A DNA stretch of 64,000 nucleotides from CAZVCJ01 sp964625745 (GTDB lineage Bacteria; Chloroflexota; Anaerolineae; VGOG01), in NCBI GenBank assembly GCA_964625745.1, contig CAZVCJ010000005.1, positions 3,101-67,100 of the forward strand. Reading direction: 5' to 3'. The notes below the pieces were generated by a model, which was not told the DNA's origin, searched no databases, and saw nothing but the letters and a program-made list of their open reading frames with translations. This document shows positions 1-10,100 of the stretch, piece after piece. Position 1 is the first letter of the stretch; every line of letters starts with the position of its first letter. The position numbers were made by a program, and so were the translations under genes.

Positions 1-1
1 T

Positions 2-496
2 CCCCCCTCCCTCCCAGGGAGGGGTTGGGGGAGGGTGGATCCCCACAAACCAAGATTTAAGGGGCCTGGCCTCGTCCTCGTCGGCGCGGTACTGGACGCT
101 CCAGCCATCCTGACCACCGTTGAGGAACTGGGCGCGCGGATTGTGGGGGACGACCTCTGCACAGGAAGCCGCTACTTCGCCCAACCTGTCGAGGCCAATG
201 GCGACCCCATCGCAGCCCTGGCCGATCGTTATATCAATCGCCTGCCCTGCCCGGCCAAGTACCATCCCGACCACGAGCCAGGCGAACATCTGCTGAAGTT
301 GCTCAACGAGACCGAGGCCGATGGCATCGTCTTCGTCCTGCCGAAGTTCTGCGACCCTCACGCCTTCGACTATGCCATGATCAAGGAGAAGCTTGATGCT
401 GCCTCTGTGCCCCATCTGCGCCTGGAAATGGAGCACGCCCCCGCCCTCGAGCAATGGCGCACCCGCTTGCAAGCATTCTTGGAAATGATCAGGTAA
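2..496 (+). CDS. 2-hydroxyacyl-CoA dehydratase-type subunit (HgdB/BcrB-like), C-terminal part
   Basis: C-terminal ~150 residues of a subunit of the 2-hydroxyglutaryl-CoA dehydratase/benzoyl-CoA reductase D-component family, which holds a [4Fe-4S] cluster and needs an ATP-driven activator. The end of the protein fits the family: a conserved Cys in VLPKFCDPHAFDY and the closing segment (W)RTRLQAFLEM. Family members are usually 330-430 residues, so most of the gene lies left of the window. A GTG at 35 could be read as a start, but the frame is open to position 2 and the upstream bases are a palindromic repeat that would translate in frame. I therefore read the repeat as inserted inside the gene. 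The partner subunit follows after 8 bases. The substrate cannot be told from sequence. Confidence 0.8.
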   Translation, partial: PPSLPGRGWGRVDPHKPRFKGPGLVLVGAVLDAPAILTTVEELGARIVGDDLCTGSRYFAQPVEANGDPIAALADRYINRLPCPAKYHPDHEPGEHLLKLLNETEADGIVFVLPKFCDPHAFDYAMIKEKLDAASVPHLRLEMEHAPALEQWRTRLQAFLEMIR

Positions 497-504
497 GAAA
501 AGTT

Positions 505-1716
505 ATGGCCAGAAAATACAAGAAGTTGCGCACCGCCCAAGACCTCAACAGGCTGATGACCCGTTACTATATCAGGAGCAGGATCATCGGCAGGCTCAAG
601 CCCATGGCCTGGGTGACCAGCGGCGCTCCCATCGAGATCCTGGCAGCGATGGGCATCGCCTCGGTCTACCCGGAGAACTACGGAGCCCTCTGCGGAGCCA
701 GAAAAATCGCAACCTTCCTATGCCAGGTGGCCGAAGCCCAGGGCTATTCCCAGGACCTCTGCTCCTATGCGCGAAGCCACATCGGCTCGGTGCTGAACGG
801 GCGAGATGCGCCGATGGGCGGCCTTCCCAGGCCCAACCTGCTGATAGCCTGCAACAACATCTGTGGCACCGCCCTGAAGTGGTATCAAGCTCTGGCTCAA
901 TATTACAACGTCCCCCTCTTCGTCCTGGACACCCCCTTCATCCACGGTCTCCAGATGGAAGAACACACCGTCCAATACGTGGCTGCCCAACTGGAGGAGT
1001 TCATCGCCTGGCTGGGCAAACACACCGGCCGCAAGCTGAAGCAGAAGAAGTTCATGGAGGCATTGGAGTTATCCAATCGCGCCATCGGCCTTTGGTGGGA
1101 GATTCGCGAGCTGTGCAAAGCCCGGCCTTCACCTCTGAATGCCCCCGACCTCTTCGTCAACATGGCCCCCATCGTCGTGCTGCGAGGCACGAGGGAAGCG
1201 GTGAGTTTCTACGAGAAACTCAAGGCGGAGGTAGAGGAAAGGGTGGAGAAGGGAATAGGCGCTATCCCTGAGGAGCGTTACCGCCTGCTGTGGGACAACA
1301 TCGCCTTATGGTACCGACTGTTCCGCTTTTTCGGCTACTTCGTTGACTTCGGGGCCTGTTTCGTGGTGGACACCTACACCAACGGCTGGTCCACCTCGGT
1401 TGAGTTGAGCGATCCCATCGAGGGCCTGGCCCGCACCTACACCTCGGTCTACATCAACCAGAGCCTGCCGGCCCGAGCCGAGATCATGGTTGATTTGGCG
1501 GAGCGCTTTCAGGTAGACGGCCTCGTTTTCCATTCCAACCGCAGTTGCAAGCCTTATTCGCTGGGCCAGTACGACCTTCGGCGCATCGTCTCCGAGCGCA
1601 CGGGGAAGCCCGGTCTCGTTCTGGAGGCCGACATGTGCGACACCCGCGCCTACGCCGAGGAACCAATGAAGACCAGGATCCAGGCGTTCATGGAGACGCT
1701 GGCGGCAAAAAGTTAG
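505..1716 (+). CDS. 2-hydroxyacyl-CoA dehydratase-type subunit (HgdA/BcrC-like)
   Basis: 403-residue second subunit of the same complex. The ATG at 505 is chosen because it follows the upstream stop at 496 with a short purine-rich spacer. An in-frame start at 454 would overlap the neighbour by 43 bases. Cys residues that could ligate the iron-sulfur cluster are visible in ACNNICGTALKWY, FHSNRSCKPYS and EADMCDTRAY, and the protein ends in the family's closing motif KTRIQAFMETL. Two adjacent subunits of this family normally form a heterodimeric radical dehydratase or reductase. The ATPase activator (HgdC/BadG type) is not in the window. 2-Hydroxyacyl-CoA dehydration in amino-acid fermentation and aromatic ring reduction are both possible. 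Confidence 0.82.
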   Translation: MARKYKKLRTAQDLNRLMTRYYIRSRIIGRLKPMAWVTSGAPIEILAAMGIASVYPENYGALCGARKIATFLCQVAEAQGYSQDLCSYARSHIGSVLNGRDAPMGGLPRPNLLIACNNICGTALKWYQALAQYYNVPLFVLDTPFIHGLQMEEHTVQYVAAQLEEFIAWLGKHTGRKLKQKKFMEALELSNRAIGLWWEIRELCKARPSPLNAPDLFVNMAPIVVLRGTREAVSFYEKLKAEVEERVEKGIGAIPEERYRLLWDNIALWYRLFRFFGYFVDFGACFVVDTYTNGWSTSVELSDPIEGLARTYTSVYINQSLPARAEIMVDLAERFQVDGLVFHSNRSCKPYSLGQYDLRRIVSERTGKPGLVLEADMCDTRAYAEEPMKTRIQAFMETLAAKS

Positions 1717-1760
1717 AAGTTAGAAGTTAGAAGTTAGAAGTTAGAAATTAGAGATTAGAG
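1711..1760. repeat. 7-bp tandem repeat
   Basis: Five to six copies of a 7-bp unit (gttagaa, drifting to gattaga) fill the space between two genes and supply the stop codon region of the first. The same wording recurs in other spacers (28962-28990, 33379-33420, 56463-56520, 57962-58030), so it belongs to a dispersed microsatellite-like family. Confidence 0.85.
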
Positions 1761-3667
1761 ATGACTTGGTTAACCAGAAAAATCGTTGACCTCTTCAACG
1801 CTCTAGCCAACCTGTACTACTCGCGGAAATACGCGGCTATCACCGAGCGGATGGGTCTGGAAGAGAGCCAGGTCAACGCCCAGAAACGGGGTTTCATCAT
1901 CCTCCAGATAGATGGCCTGGCCTATGACCATCTACGCCAAGCTATGGCCAAAGGCTATGCCCCACATATAAAGCGCCTGCTGGAGAAGAAGGTCCTCAAG
2001 CTGGCTCGCTGGCGCTGCGGACTGCCCAGCACCACCCCCGCTGTCCAGGCGGGCATCATGTTTGGCAACAACTTCGACATCCCCGCCTTCCGCTGGTACG
2101 AGAAGGAAAGCAACACCTCGGTAGTCTGCAAGCTACCTGGTCTGGTCAAGGCCATGCAAGACCGGATCTCCACCGGTCGGCGAGGCATCCTGCGGGGTGG
2201 CTCCAGCTACGTGAACATGTTCGACGGAGACGCCAGGCTCTCCCTGTTCACTCTGGGCGCCATCAACAGCCAGCGCTTTTTCGAGAACGTACGAGGAGTT
2301 GGCTTCCTGCTCCTGTTCCTGCTCAGCCCTCTGCGAGTGCTGCGAGTGATCGTGCTTTCCCTGTGGGGCTATCTCATTGACCTGGGCAAACGGGTCGTGG
2401 CCCTGTTCGTGCCCGGTTATCATCGGCCCTTCAGCGTTCTATCCCCCTTTCTGCAGATCATCACCAACGTCGTCTTCCGCGAGATACAAACCTTCGCCTG
2501 CCTGATAGACATCTACCGAGGCATGCCAGCCATCTACACTAACTACTACAGCTACGACGAGGTCGCTCACCACTTCAGGATAGGCAGCACGGAGAGCCTC
2601 AAAGCTCTGCGCGGTATTGATAAGCAGATCAGGCAGATTGACCGCCTGAGAACCCAATACCGAAAGCGGCAATACGATCTGTACATCCTCTCAGACCATG
2701 GCATGACCCCTTCCATCCCCTTCGAGAAAGCTTACGGTGACAGCCTGGGCCAATACATCGCCGAGCAGATAGGCGAGGGCGTCTTCACCGACGAGCGCGG
2801 AGGCGACGAGAGGCCATCGGCGGCCAAGGCCCTGTTCCTGTTGGAGGAGCTGAAGGGCATAGAACCGCGGCTCTCTGAACGAGGGGCAAGCCTGGTGCAG
2901 GCTGCCTACCGTTTCGTGGACAAGAGGCTGATCGTGGACCCTGCACTGAGCTCCGCCGAAGTGGATGAAGACGCCTCCTGGGACCTCAGCAAGAGGGGTG
3001 ACATCGTGGTCCGAAACTCCGGCTCCCTGTCACACGTCTATTTCAACGTCACCCCCCGGCCAATGAACCTGAGCGAGATCGCCCTCATCTACCCCAGGTT
3101 GCTCAACCGCCTCATCGTCCACCAAGGCATCGGCCTGGTGGTAGGGCGCGAAGAGGGGGAGGCTGTCATCGTAGGAAAAGAGGGAACCCTGACTCTCCCC
3201 CTACATCCCCCGCAGATGGGGGAGAAAGAGGTTCGGGGCCAGAATCCCCTGCTCTCCCTTCCAGAACCTGAGCTCGCCGCGAGCCAGTTGCGCCAGTTGG
3301 CCTCGTTCCCGCANNNNNNNNNNNNNNNNNNNNNNNNNNNNNNNNNNNNNNNNNNNNNNNNNNNNNNNNNNNNNNNNNNNNNNNNNNNNNNNNNNNNNNN
3401 NNNNNNNNNNNNNTTCCAGAACCTGAGCTCGCCGCGAGCCAGTTGCGCCAGTTGGCCTCGTTCCCGCACAGCGGTGACATCATCGTCTTCGGCGCCTGGC
3501 GCGAGGATGGGGAGGTGGTTTGCTTCGAGAATCAGGTGGCCAGCCACGGCGGCCTGGGTGGCCCCCAGGACTACCCCTTCATCATGTACCCCAGCGAGCT
3601 GAGCCTGAATTTGGAGGACGTGACCAACGCCAGGGACCTGTATCCCCACTTTGCCGCTTACCTTTGA
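1761..3667 (+). CDS. Alkaline-phosphatase-superfamily membrane phosphodiesterase, interrupted by an assembly gap
   Basis: Type I phosphodiesterase/nucleotide pyrophosphatase-like protein. Visible metal-site motifs are FIILQIDGLAYD near residue 50 (Asp ligand), LPSTTPAVQAG near 90 (nucleophile Thr region), NYYSYDEVAHH near 260 (Asp and His) and YILSDHGM near 310 (Asp-His). A hydrophobic stretch around residues 175-215 suggests membrane attachment. A 100-N gap at 3314-3413 splits the reading frame, but the 55 bases before it are repeated exactly after it. Merging the two copies removes 155 bases, restores one frame and gives an intact 583-residue protein. Bases 3194-3258 look like an in-frame palindromic repeat. 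The substrate is unknown. A role in envelope or phospholipid-head-group chemistry is only an inference. Confidence 0.72.
3259..3468. other. Scaffold gap with duplicated flanks
   Basis: 100 Ns (3314-3413) are flanked by the same 55-base sequence at 3259-3313 and 3414-3468. This is the pattern of two contig ends that overlap but were scaffolded instead of merged. The frame arithmetic of the surrounding gene (155 surplus bases) supports an artefact with no missing sequence. Confidence 0.9.
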
Positions 3668-3953
3668 GAGGGCAATGAGGAATGAGGAATGAGGCAACGA
3701 GGCAATGAGGATTGAGAGTAGCTGAGCTTGACGCCGTTAGCTATCCAACGTATAATACCGAGTGCAACCGTCCACTCCCTCTCCCTGCCAGGGAGAGGGC
3801 AGGGGTGAGGGTGGGTTGTCGCCAACGAAAACAGGCACGCAACCAGAGACCGCCTGTCTGTAATGCCAGCATCCACCCTCCCCCAGCCCCTCCCTGAAAG
3901 GGCGGGGTGAACGCTTGTATACCGAGTAACAGAGCATAGATTCGAGGAGGCAA
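3668..3953. repeat. Intergenic region with G/C-rich palindromes
   Basis: This spacer has no gene. It begins with short tandem gaggaat/gaggcaa units. Two copies of the 'ccctccc...gggaggg' palindrome family follow at 3774-3812 and 3866-3906. A good Shine-Dalgarno for the next gene lies at 3944-3950. No confident promoter was seen. Confidence 0.6.
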
Positions 3954-3956
3954 ATG

Positions 3957-5027
3957 ATGTACAAGAAGCTCTTTATCCCTGGTCCAACCCACGTGAGGGG
4001 CGAGATTCTGCAGGAGATGGCCACGCCGATGATCGGCCATCGTTCTAAGGAGTACATGGCCCTACAAGCCGAAGTGACACCCAAGGTGCAAAAGCTGCTC
4101 TACACTGAGAACGTGGTTTTTCTCTTCACCTCGGCCTCTTCAGGCCCCATGGAAGGGGCAGCGCGGAATTGCGTCCGGGACGGTAAGAAAGTACTGTGCA
4201 CCATCAATGGCGCCTTTGCCGAACGCTGGCACGAGATGGTGCTGGCCAATGGCAAGGAGGCTGACGTAGTGGAGGTGGAATGGGGCAAAGCCATCACCCC
4301 GGAGCTGGTCGAGGCCAGGCTGTCCAGCGGCCAGTACGACGCCATGACTCTGACGCACAACGAGACCTCCACCGGCGTGATGAACAACCTCTACGAGATC
4401 GCGGAGGTGATGAAGAAGTACCCCGACGTCTGCTGGCTGGTGGACGCGGTCAGCTCCATGGCCGGGGCCAGGATCGAGGTGGACAGGCTGGGCATAGACG
4501 TTTGCATCGCCGGGGTGCAGAAAGCCTTCGCTCTGCCGCCTGGCCTCGCGGTGTGCTCCGTCAGTCAGAAAGCCTTCGACCGGGCCGGCGAGGTAAAGAA
4601 TCGAGGCTGGTACTTCGATTTCCTCGTCATGCTCAAGTACTACCAGAGGAATCAAACCCCGGCCACGCCGAGCATTAGTCACATCTTCGCGCTGAACAGG
4701 CAAATGGACGACATCCTGGCCGAGGGGCTGGATGCCCGTTTTCAACGCCACATTGACATGGCCGAGTTCACCCGCGATTGGGCCCGCCGGCACTTCGCCC
4801 TCTACGCCGACGAGCGCTACCTCTCCAACACCCTCACCACCATCGTCAACACCAGGGGACTCAGCGTGCCCGAGCTGAACCAGGCCCTGGCCGAACACGG
4901 GGCCGTGATCGGCGATGGCTACGGCAAGCTGAAAGGGCAAATCTTCCGCATCGCCCACATGGGCGACCTCACCCTGGACGACCTGCGCTGGGTTACGGGT
5001 CTGATCGAGGAGATATGGAATCTGTAG
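3957..5027 (+). CDS. Class V PLP aminotransferase (serine-pyruvate/alanine-glyoxylate type)
   Basis: 356-residue aminotransferase of the serine-pyruvate/alanine-glyoxylate branch of class V. The N-terminus has the family signature FIPGPTHV. The PLP-anchoring Lys is in AGVQKAF (about residue 190) and a conserved Asp is in VDAVSSMAG. ATG codons stand at 3954 and 3957. The second is preferred because gaggagg at 3944-3950 then sits six bases away. serA follows after a short spacer. In many bacteria and archaea that lack a classical SerC, an enzyme of this type next to serA is thought to transaminate 3-phosphohydroxypyruvate to phosphoserine. Glyoxylate or pyruvate transamination remains possible. 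Confidence 0.85.
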   Translation: MYKKLFIPGPTHVRGEILQEMATPMIGHRSKEYMALQAEVTPKVQKLLYTENVVFLFTSASSGPMEGAARNCVRDGKKVLCTINGAFAERWHEMVLANGKEADVVEVEWGKAITPELVEARLSSGQYDAMTLTHNETSTGVMNNLYEIAEVMKKYPDVCWLVDAVSSMAGARIEVDRLGIDVCIAGVQKAFALPPGLAVCSVSQKAFDRAGEVKNRGWYFDFLVMLKYYQRNQTPATPSISHIFALNRQMDDILAEGLDARFQRHIDMAEFTRDWARRHFALYADERYLSNTLTTIVNTRGLSVPELNQALAEHGAVIGDGYGKLKGQIFRIAHMGDLTLDDLRWVTGLIEEIWNL

Positions 5028-5088
5028 CTAGTTGGTACATTTCTACCAATCACCAGCCTACCGATTACTTGATGGAGGTAATCTGACA

Positions 5089-6027
5089 ATGCCTGCACTG
5101 AGCCCTGCCGAAGTGAAAGTCATAGTTAGCGATCCCATCGCCGACAAAGGCGTGGAAATGATGCGGCAGGCTGGCATCGAAGTAGATGTCAGGACCGGCC
5201 TGGCCCCTGAGGAGCTGGAGAGAACCATCGGCGACTACGACGTCATCGTGGTCCGCAGCGCGACCAAGGTGCGGAAGCCGCTCATCGAGGCGGGCAAAAA
5301 TCTGAAGCTGATCGTTCGCGCCGGCGTGGGCCTGGACAACGTGGACGCCGAATGCGCCCAGGCCAGGGGAATCGAGGTGATGAACACCCCCGCAGCCAGT
5401 TCGAACGCGGTGGCTGAGCTGACCGTCGGCTACCTGTTCGCACTGGCACGTCAGATCCCGCAGACCACGGCCTCAATGAGAGCCAGAAAGTGGGAGAAGA
5501 AGAAATTCAGCGGCAGTGAGATCGCGGGCCAGACGCTGGGCCTGGTGGGCTACGGCCGCATCGGCTGGCTGGTGGCTAAGAAGGCCCTGGCTCTGGGGAT
5601 GGACATCGTCGCCTACGATCCCTACGTCGCCGATCCCAGGGGGCTGGAGATGGAATTTGTCTCCCTGGAGGAGCTGTTGCAGAGAGCCGACTACATCTCC
5701 ATGCACCTGCCCCTGACCGATGAGACCCGCAACCTGATAGACGCCCCCCAGTTTGAGACCATGAAAGACGGCGTGCGCATCATCAACTGCGCCAGAGGGG
5801 GCACCATCAACGAAGACGCCCTCTACGAAGCAATTGTGTCAGGCAAAGTAGCAGGGGCAGCCCTGGACGTCTATCTTCAAGAGCCAGCCCAGGACAACAA
5901 GCTTTTCGAGCTGGATGAAGTGATCGGCTCCCCCCACATCGGGGCAGCAACGGTCGAGGCCCAGCATCGAGTGAGCACTGAAGTCGCCGAGAGGGTGATC
6001 GAATTCCAGAAGTGCCTCGGGAGATGA
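5089..6027 (+). CDS. serA: D-3-phosphoglycerate dehydrogenase (short form)
   Basis: 312-residue NAD-dependent D-2-hydroxyacid dehydrogenase, best read as phosphoglycerate dehydrogenase of the short type without ACT or ASB regulatory domains. Visible features are the Rossmann motif LVGYGRIGW near residue 152, catalytic Arg in NCARGGTI near 235, Glu in LQEPAQDN and His in SPHIGAA near 283. The start at 5089 is chosen over an upstream in-frame GTG (5032) because ggagg lies ten bases before it and the protein then begins like family members. It oxidises 3-phosphoglycerate in the first step of serine synthesis, and the preceding aminotransferase would supply the second. Absence of an ACT domain argues against direct serine feedback. 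Confidence 0.88.
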   Translation: MPALSPAEVKVIVSDPIADKGVEMMRQAGIEVDVRTGLAPEELERTIGDYDVIVVRSATKVRKPLIEAGKNLKLIVRAGVGLDNVDAECAQARGIEVMNTPAASSNAVAELTVGYLFALARQIPQTTASMRARKWEKKKFSGSEIAGQTLGLVGYGRIGWLVAKKALALGMDIVAYDPYVADPRGLEMEFVSLEELLQRADYISMHLPLTDETRNLIDAPQFETMKDGVRIINCARGGTINEDALYEAIVSGKVAGAALDVYLQEPAQDNKLFELDEVIGSPHIGAATVEAQHRVSTEVAERVIEFQKCLGR

Positions 6028-6036
6028 CCGCTCAGC

Positions 6037-6091
6037 AGTTCCCCTGAGTTCCTCCGAGTTCCCTCTTGCCTCACAGGAACTCAGGGGAACT
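6037..6091. repeat. 17-bp perfect inverted repeat
   Basis: Perfect 17-bp arms at 6037-6053 and 6075-6091 (agttcccctgagttcct and its reverse complement) lie just after serA. No T-run follows, so it is more likely a dispersed palindromic element than a simple terminator. Confidence 0.75.
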
Positions 6092-6164
6092 CGTAGGAAC
6101 TCTGGCAACCCTTTTTCTGAACCAAACGTAGTCTGCTTTTTCATAACTCAACGGGGAGGAGAGA

Positions 6165-7052
6165 ATGAGCAGTAAGAGCTGCGAACCAGAGCCAGAATTG
6201 AAGATCGTGCCCGTCAAAGACATCATCATCCACGAACACTTTGACAAGACCAGATCCCCTAAGCTGGCCAAAATGATCGAGAAAGCCGGGGTCTTGCAGG
6301 ATCCTCCCATCGTGGCCAGGCTGGGAGGGGGAAAATACGTCCACCTGGATGGCGCCAACAGGATCACCGTATTCCGAGAAGAGAATCTGCTCAACTGCCA
6401 GCACATCCTGGTACAAATAGTGGACTACTTCGATCCAGAGAGCGTAAAAGTGAGCAGTTGGTGCCACTTGACTCAGCAGGACAAAGGCCCTTTCCTGTCC
6501 CGACTTAAGGACAGGAGCATCGAGCCTCTACCAATGGACTGCGATGCTGCGAGAGCTCTGGTATCGGAAGGAGAGGGAGTCTTGTGCTGCCTCTTCTTCC
6601 GGGATGGAGATGTCTTCGGGGTGAAGGGCGGAAGCGATTTTGAGTCACGGGTCAAGCTAATGAACGAGGTGGTCAGGACTTATGAGGGAAGGATAGAACG
6701 CGATCATCTTGAGCCTGAAGAGGGTGATTGGAAAAGGCAAATCAATGGTCTATTTGAAAAGCACGATGATTGCAACCTGATCGTCGCTTTCCCCAGGTTT
6801 ACTCCAGAACAGGTTGTGCAGATAGCTACCAATCTTGCCGTTGGTAAGAACGGAGAAAATGCAGTCAAAATGCCCCCTGGAGTAACGAGACACATCGTGT
6901 TAGAGGGTAGAGCTTTGAGGATCAACTTCCCGCTGTCGGTGCTGAAGGCAGAAGGGATGTCGTTGGAGGAGAAGAACGAGGTGCTGAAAGAGTTTCTCAG
7001 AAAGAAGAAGCCCCGGCGTTACGAAGAACCGACGTTCATGTACGACGAATAG
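6165..7052 (+). CDS. ParB/sulfiredoxin-fold protein, candidate free serine kinase
   Basis: 295-residue protein with an N-terminal ParB-like domain: VPVKDIIIHEHFD (Glu24-His25) and HLDGANRITVF (residues 60-70). This domain belongs to the fold of nuclease-type ParB, but also of the free L-serine kinases SerK (archaeal) and SbnI (staphylococcal siderophore synthesis), which place a catalytic acid and a DG.xR motif in the same positions. It has no helix-turn-helix of the chromosome-partition type and no parA neighbour. The C-terminal 170 residues are unfamiliar. Position directly downstream of the aminotransferase and serA suggests phosphoserine metabolism. The kinase role is inferred from context and motif only. 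The 137-bp spacer has a gagg Shine-Dalgarno before the ATG. Confidence 0.55.
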   Translation: MSSKSCEPEPELKIVPVKDIIIHEHFDKTRSPKLAKMIEKAGVLQDPPIVARLGGGKYVHLDGANRITVFREENLLNCQHILVQIVDYFDPESVKVSSWCHLTQQDKGPFLSRLKDRSIEPLPMDCDAARALVSEGEGVLCCLFFRDGDVFGVKGGSDFESRVKLMNEVVRTYEGRIERDHLEPEEGDWKRQINGLFEKHDDCNLIVAFPRFTPEQVVQIATNLAVGKNGENAVKMPPGVTRHIVLEGRALRINFPLSVLKAEGMSLEEKNEVLKEFLRKKKPRRYEEPTFMYDE

Positions 7053-7068
7053 ATTCCCTCTAGCAGCC

Positions 7069-7113
7069 TGTCGGAGAGGGCATGCTCCCAGACTTCGGAA
7101 GTCTTCTCCGACA
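7069..7113. repeat. Nested hairpin before methyltransferase gene
   Basis: A 9-bp outer stem (tgtcggaga/tctccgaca) encloses an inner hairpin (7090-7104, agacttcggaagtct). The core cttccgaagtct recurs in the 16-bp-stem hairpin at 52745-52780, so this is a dispersed element. It may also terminate the serA-side transcript. Confidence 0.6.
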
Positions 7114-7156
7114 AGCTCCTGGCAGCGTAGTACACTTACTCTCCAAGGAGACTGCC

Positions 7157-10100
7157 ATGCCGATCACGCCCGAGATCATCCGTAGTCACCTGGCCGAGCT
7201 TCCCCGCCGTCGCTCCCTCGACGCCGCCCTGGAGCTCTTCGACGCCCTGGGCTACGGGTACGCCGACGAGCTGCCCCTCCCCACCCGCGACTGGCCTGCG
7301 GGCGTGCAAAGCCTGGTGAGCCAAAACGCCGAGTCCCCCATCTACCTGGCCCAGCACCGCGACTTCCACGTGGTCTACACCCACCTCACCACCGATGACC
7401 TGTTCCGTACTGTTGAACGGCCCATCGTGGAGCACACCCTGCACAAGCTGCATCCCTACGCCCTGTTCGTCTTCGCCAACCGCGACCTGACGCTGTGGGA
7501 TTTCGTCAACGTGAAGTACGCGGCCGAGGACGGCGCCCGCCCCTTCGACCAGGCTCAGGGCAGGCGCCGCACCATCCGCCGCATCCACGTGGGGCCGACG
7601 GAGCGGCTGCACACCGCCGCCCAGCGCGTGGCCCTGCTGGCCGTGCCCGCTCCCGACACCAGCGCCCTCGAACTGCAAAGCCGCCACGACCAGGCTTTCG
7701 ACGTCGAAGAGGTCACCAGGCAGTTCTACCGCGACTACGTGGGGGTATTCGACGCGCTGTGCAAGGACATCGCCCGGCGCAATCCCCACTGCCCGGCCGA
7801 GATCGAGGCCCAGCAACTCCTCGACCGCCTGCTGTTCCTCTACTTCATCCAGAAGAAAGGCTGGCTCGACGGCCAACTCGACTATCTCTACCAGCACTTC
7901 CAGGCCCACTACCGGGCCGATCCAGACGGCACCAGCTTCTACGGCGATTTCCTCTTCCCCCTGTTCGTGGCCCTGTCCAACGAGGGCGCGGCCTTCCCCA
8001 GCCTGGGCGACGTCCCCTTCCTCAACGGCGGCCTGTTCGAGGTATCTGCTGACACGCCCCTGGCCGATCAACTCGTCGTGGGCAACGCGGTCTTCCATTC
8101 CGTATTCGATGACCTGCTGGAGCGCTACAACTTCACCGTGCGTGAGGACACCCCGCTGGACGTGGAGGTGGCCATTGATCCGGAGATGCTGGGCCAGATC
8201 TTCGAGAACCTGGTGTTGGGTCTGGAGCGGGGCGAAGACCGCCGCAAGGCCACCGGCTCCTACTACACCCCCCGCGTCATCGTCCACTTCATGTGCCGCC
8301 AGGCCCTCAAAGAATGTCTGGCCGCCGAGAGCGGCCTCGATCCCGCCCGCCTGGAAGCGCTGATGGACGTCGGCCCGGCCGAGCAGTTGACGCCAGAAGA
8401 GGTGGCTGAGCTGGGCGAGACGATCACCGAGCCGCAAGCTCGCCTGTTGCGCGGGTTGGTGGAGGGAGCGCGGGTGCTCGATCCCGCCGTGGGGTCGGGC
8501 GCTTTCCTGGTGGGGATGCTCTACCAGATGGTGGCCCTGACCAGGCTGCTGGACGTGCGGCTGCACGGTCAGAAGCGGGTGCAGCGTCGCAACTACGACT
8601 ACGACCTCAAGCGGGGCTTCATCGAGCGCAACCTGTACGGGGTGGACATCCAGTCCGAGGCAGTGCGCATCTGCGAGCTGCGGCTGTGGCTCAGCCTGAT
8701 GGTGGACTACGAGCGGCGGGCTGGCGAAGCAGTGCCCACCCTGCCCAACCTGAGCTACCGCGTGCGGGTGGGCGACAGCCTGATCGAGCGGCTGTTTGGC
8801 GAGCCGGTGCAACTGGACGAGCTGGCTGACGACGCCGTGGCCCGCCAACTGATTGACCGCATCCAGACCGAGAAGCGAGGCTATTTCCAAGAGCCCAACC
8901 TGTGGGAGAAACAGCGGCGCGAGCTGCGCATCCTGGGGCTACTGTGCGAGCTGGCGGCCAAACTGGTGGGAGCCAAGCGAGGCGCCGTGCTGACCCAGAT
9001 GTCGGCGCAGGTGCCCTCAATGGGTGACGAGTTTTTGTCCAGGGAGCATCGCAAACTGAAAGAAGCGTTTGAGGCGGAGCTGACCCGCTACGCCGGTCTG
9101 ATGGAACAGGTGAAGGGAGTGTACGACCAGGTGCGGGCCATGCAGAATGGCGAAGTGGGGGACGTGGGCGCCCTCCGCGCCCAACTGGGGCTGTCCTTCT
9201 TATGGCGGCTGGACTTTGCCGAGGTCTTCGCCGACAAGGGTGGGTTTGACGTGGTGATCGCCAATCCGCCGTACATCCGCCAGGAGCGGTTCTCTGACCA
9301 GAAGCCGCTGCTCAAAGCAGCCTTCACCGACGTGTACCACGGCGTGGCCGACCTGTACGTCTACTTCTATCGCCGGGGATTGGCCCTGGCCCGGCCAAAG
9401 GGTGTGCTGACCTTCATCAGCTCCAACAAGTTCTTCCGCGCCGGTTACGGTCAGGGGTTGCGCGCCTACCTGCGGGACAACACCTGGTTGAAGACCGTGA
9501 TTGACTTTGGCGACCTGCCCATCTTTGAGGCCACCACTTACCCCTGCGTGCTGGTAACTGCCAATCGTCGTCCTGGCGATGGCGAGGCGGCGGCGCAAGC
9601 GCTGAACGTGCGCAGCATGGCCACGTTGGAATACCTGGCCGACGCCGTGCAGCGCGAGGGTTGGCCCCAGCCGCAGCGAAGCCTGCGTCGTGACGGGTGG
9701 GCCTTTGAGCGGCCCGAAGTGTTGACCCTGTTGGAGAAGTTGCGCCGCAGCGGGACGCCGCTGGGGGAGTACATAGGTGGGCGGTTCTATCGGGGCATTG
9801 TAACCGGGCTGAACGAAGCTTTTGTCATTGACCAAGCCACCCGGGACCGGCTCATGGCCGAGGATCCCCACAGTGCAGCGATCATCAAACCCTGGTTGCA
9901 AGGACGGGACATCAAACGATGGCGGGTGAATTGGCCACAGTTGTATTTGCTGTACGTAGGGTGGGATTGCAAGATCAAACGTTACCCTGCCGCCTTGGCA
10001 CACCTCAAACGATTCAAAAAGGCGTTAGCGAAAAGGCCAGAGGTCAAAGATGGACGCTTCCCTTGGTACGCCCTCAGTCGTTATGCTTCCCAGTACTACC

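Noticed and set aside
1761..3667. Frameshifted or broken phosphodiesterase gene
   Set aside because: The apparent frame change is caused by 155 surplus bases from the gap and duplicated flank.
3712..4084. Small ORFs in the palindrome-rich spacer before the aminotransferase
   Set aside because: They consist of translated dispersed repeats (Pro/Gly/Arg-rich) and overlap the real gene antisense.
6165..7052. Chromosome-partition ParB
   Set aside because: No parA neighbour, no helix-turn-helix region and no parS-like sites; metabolic context instead.
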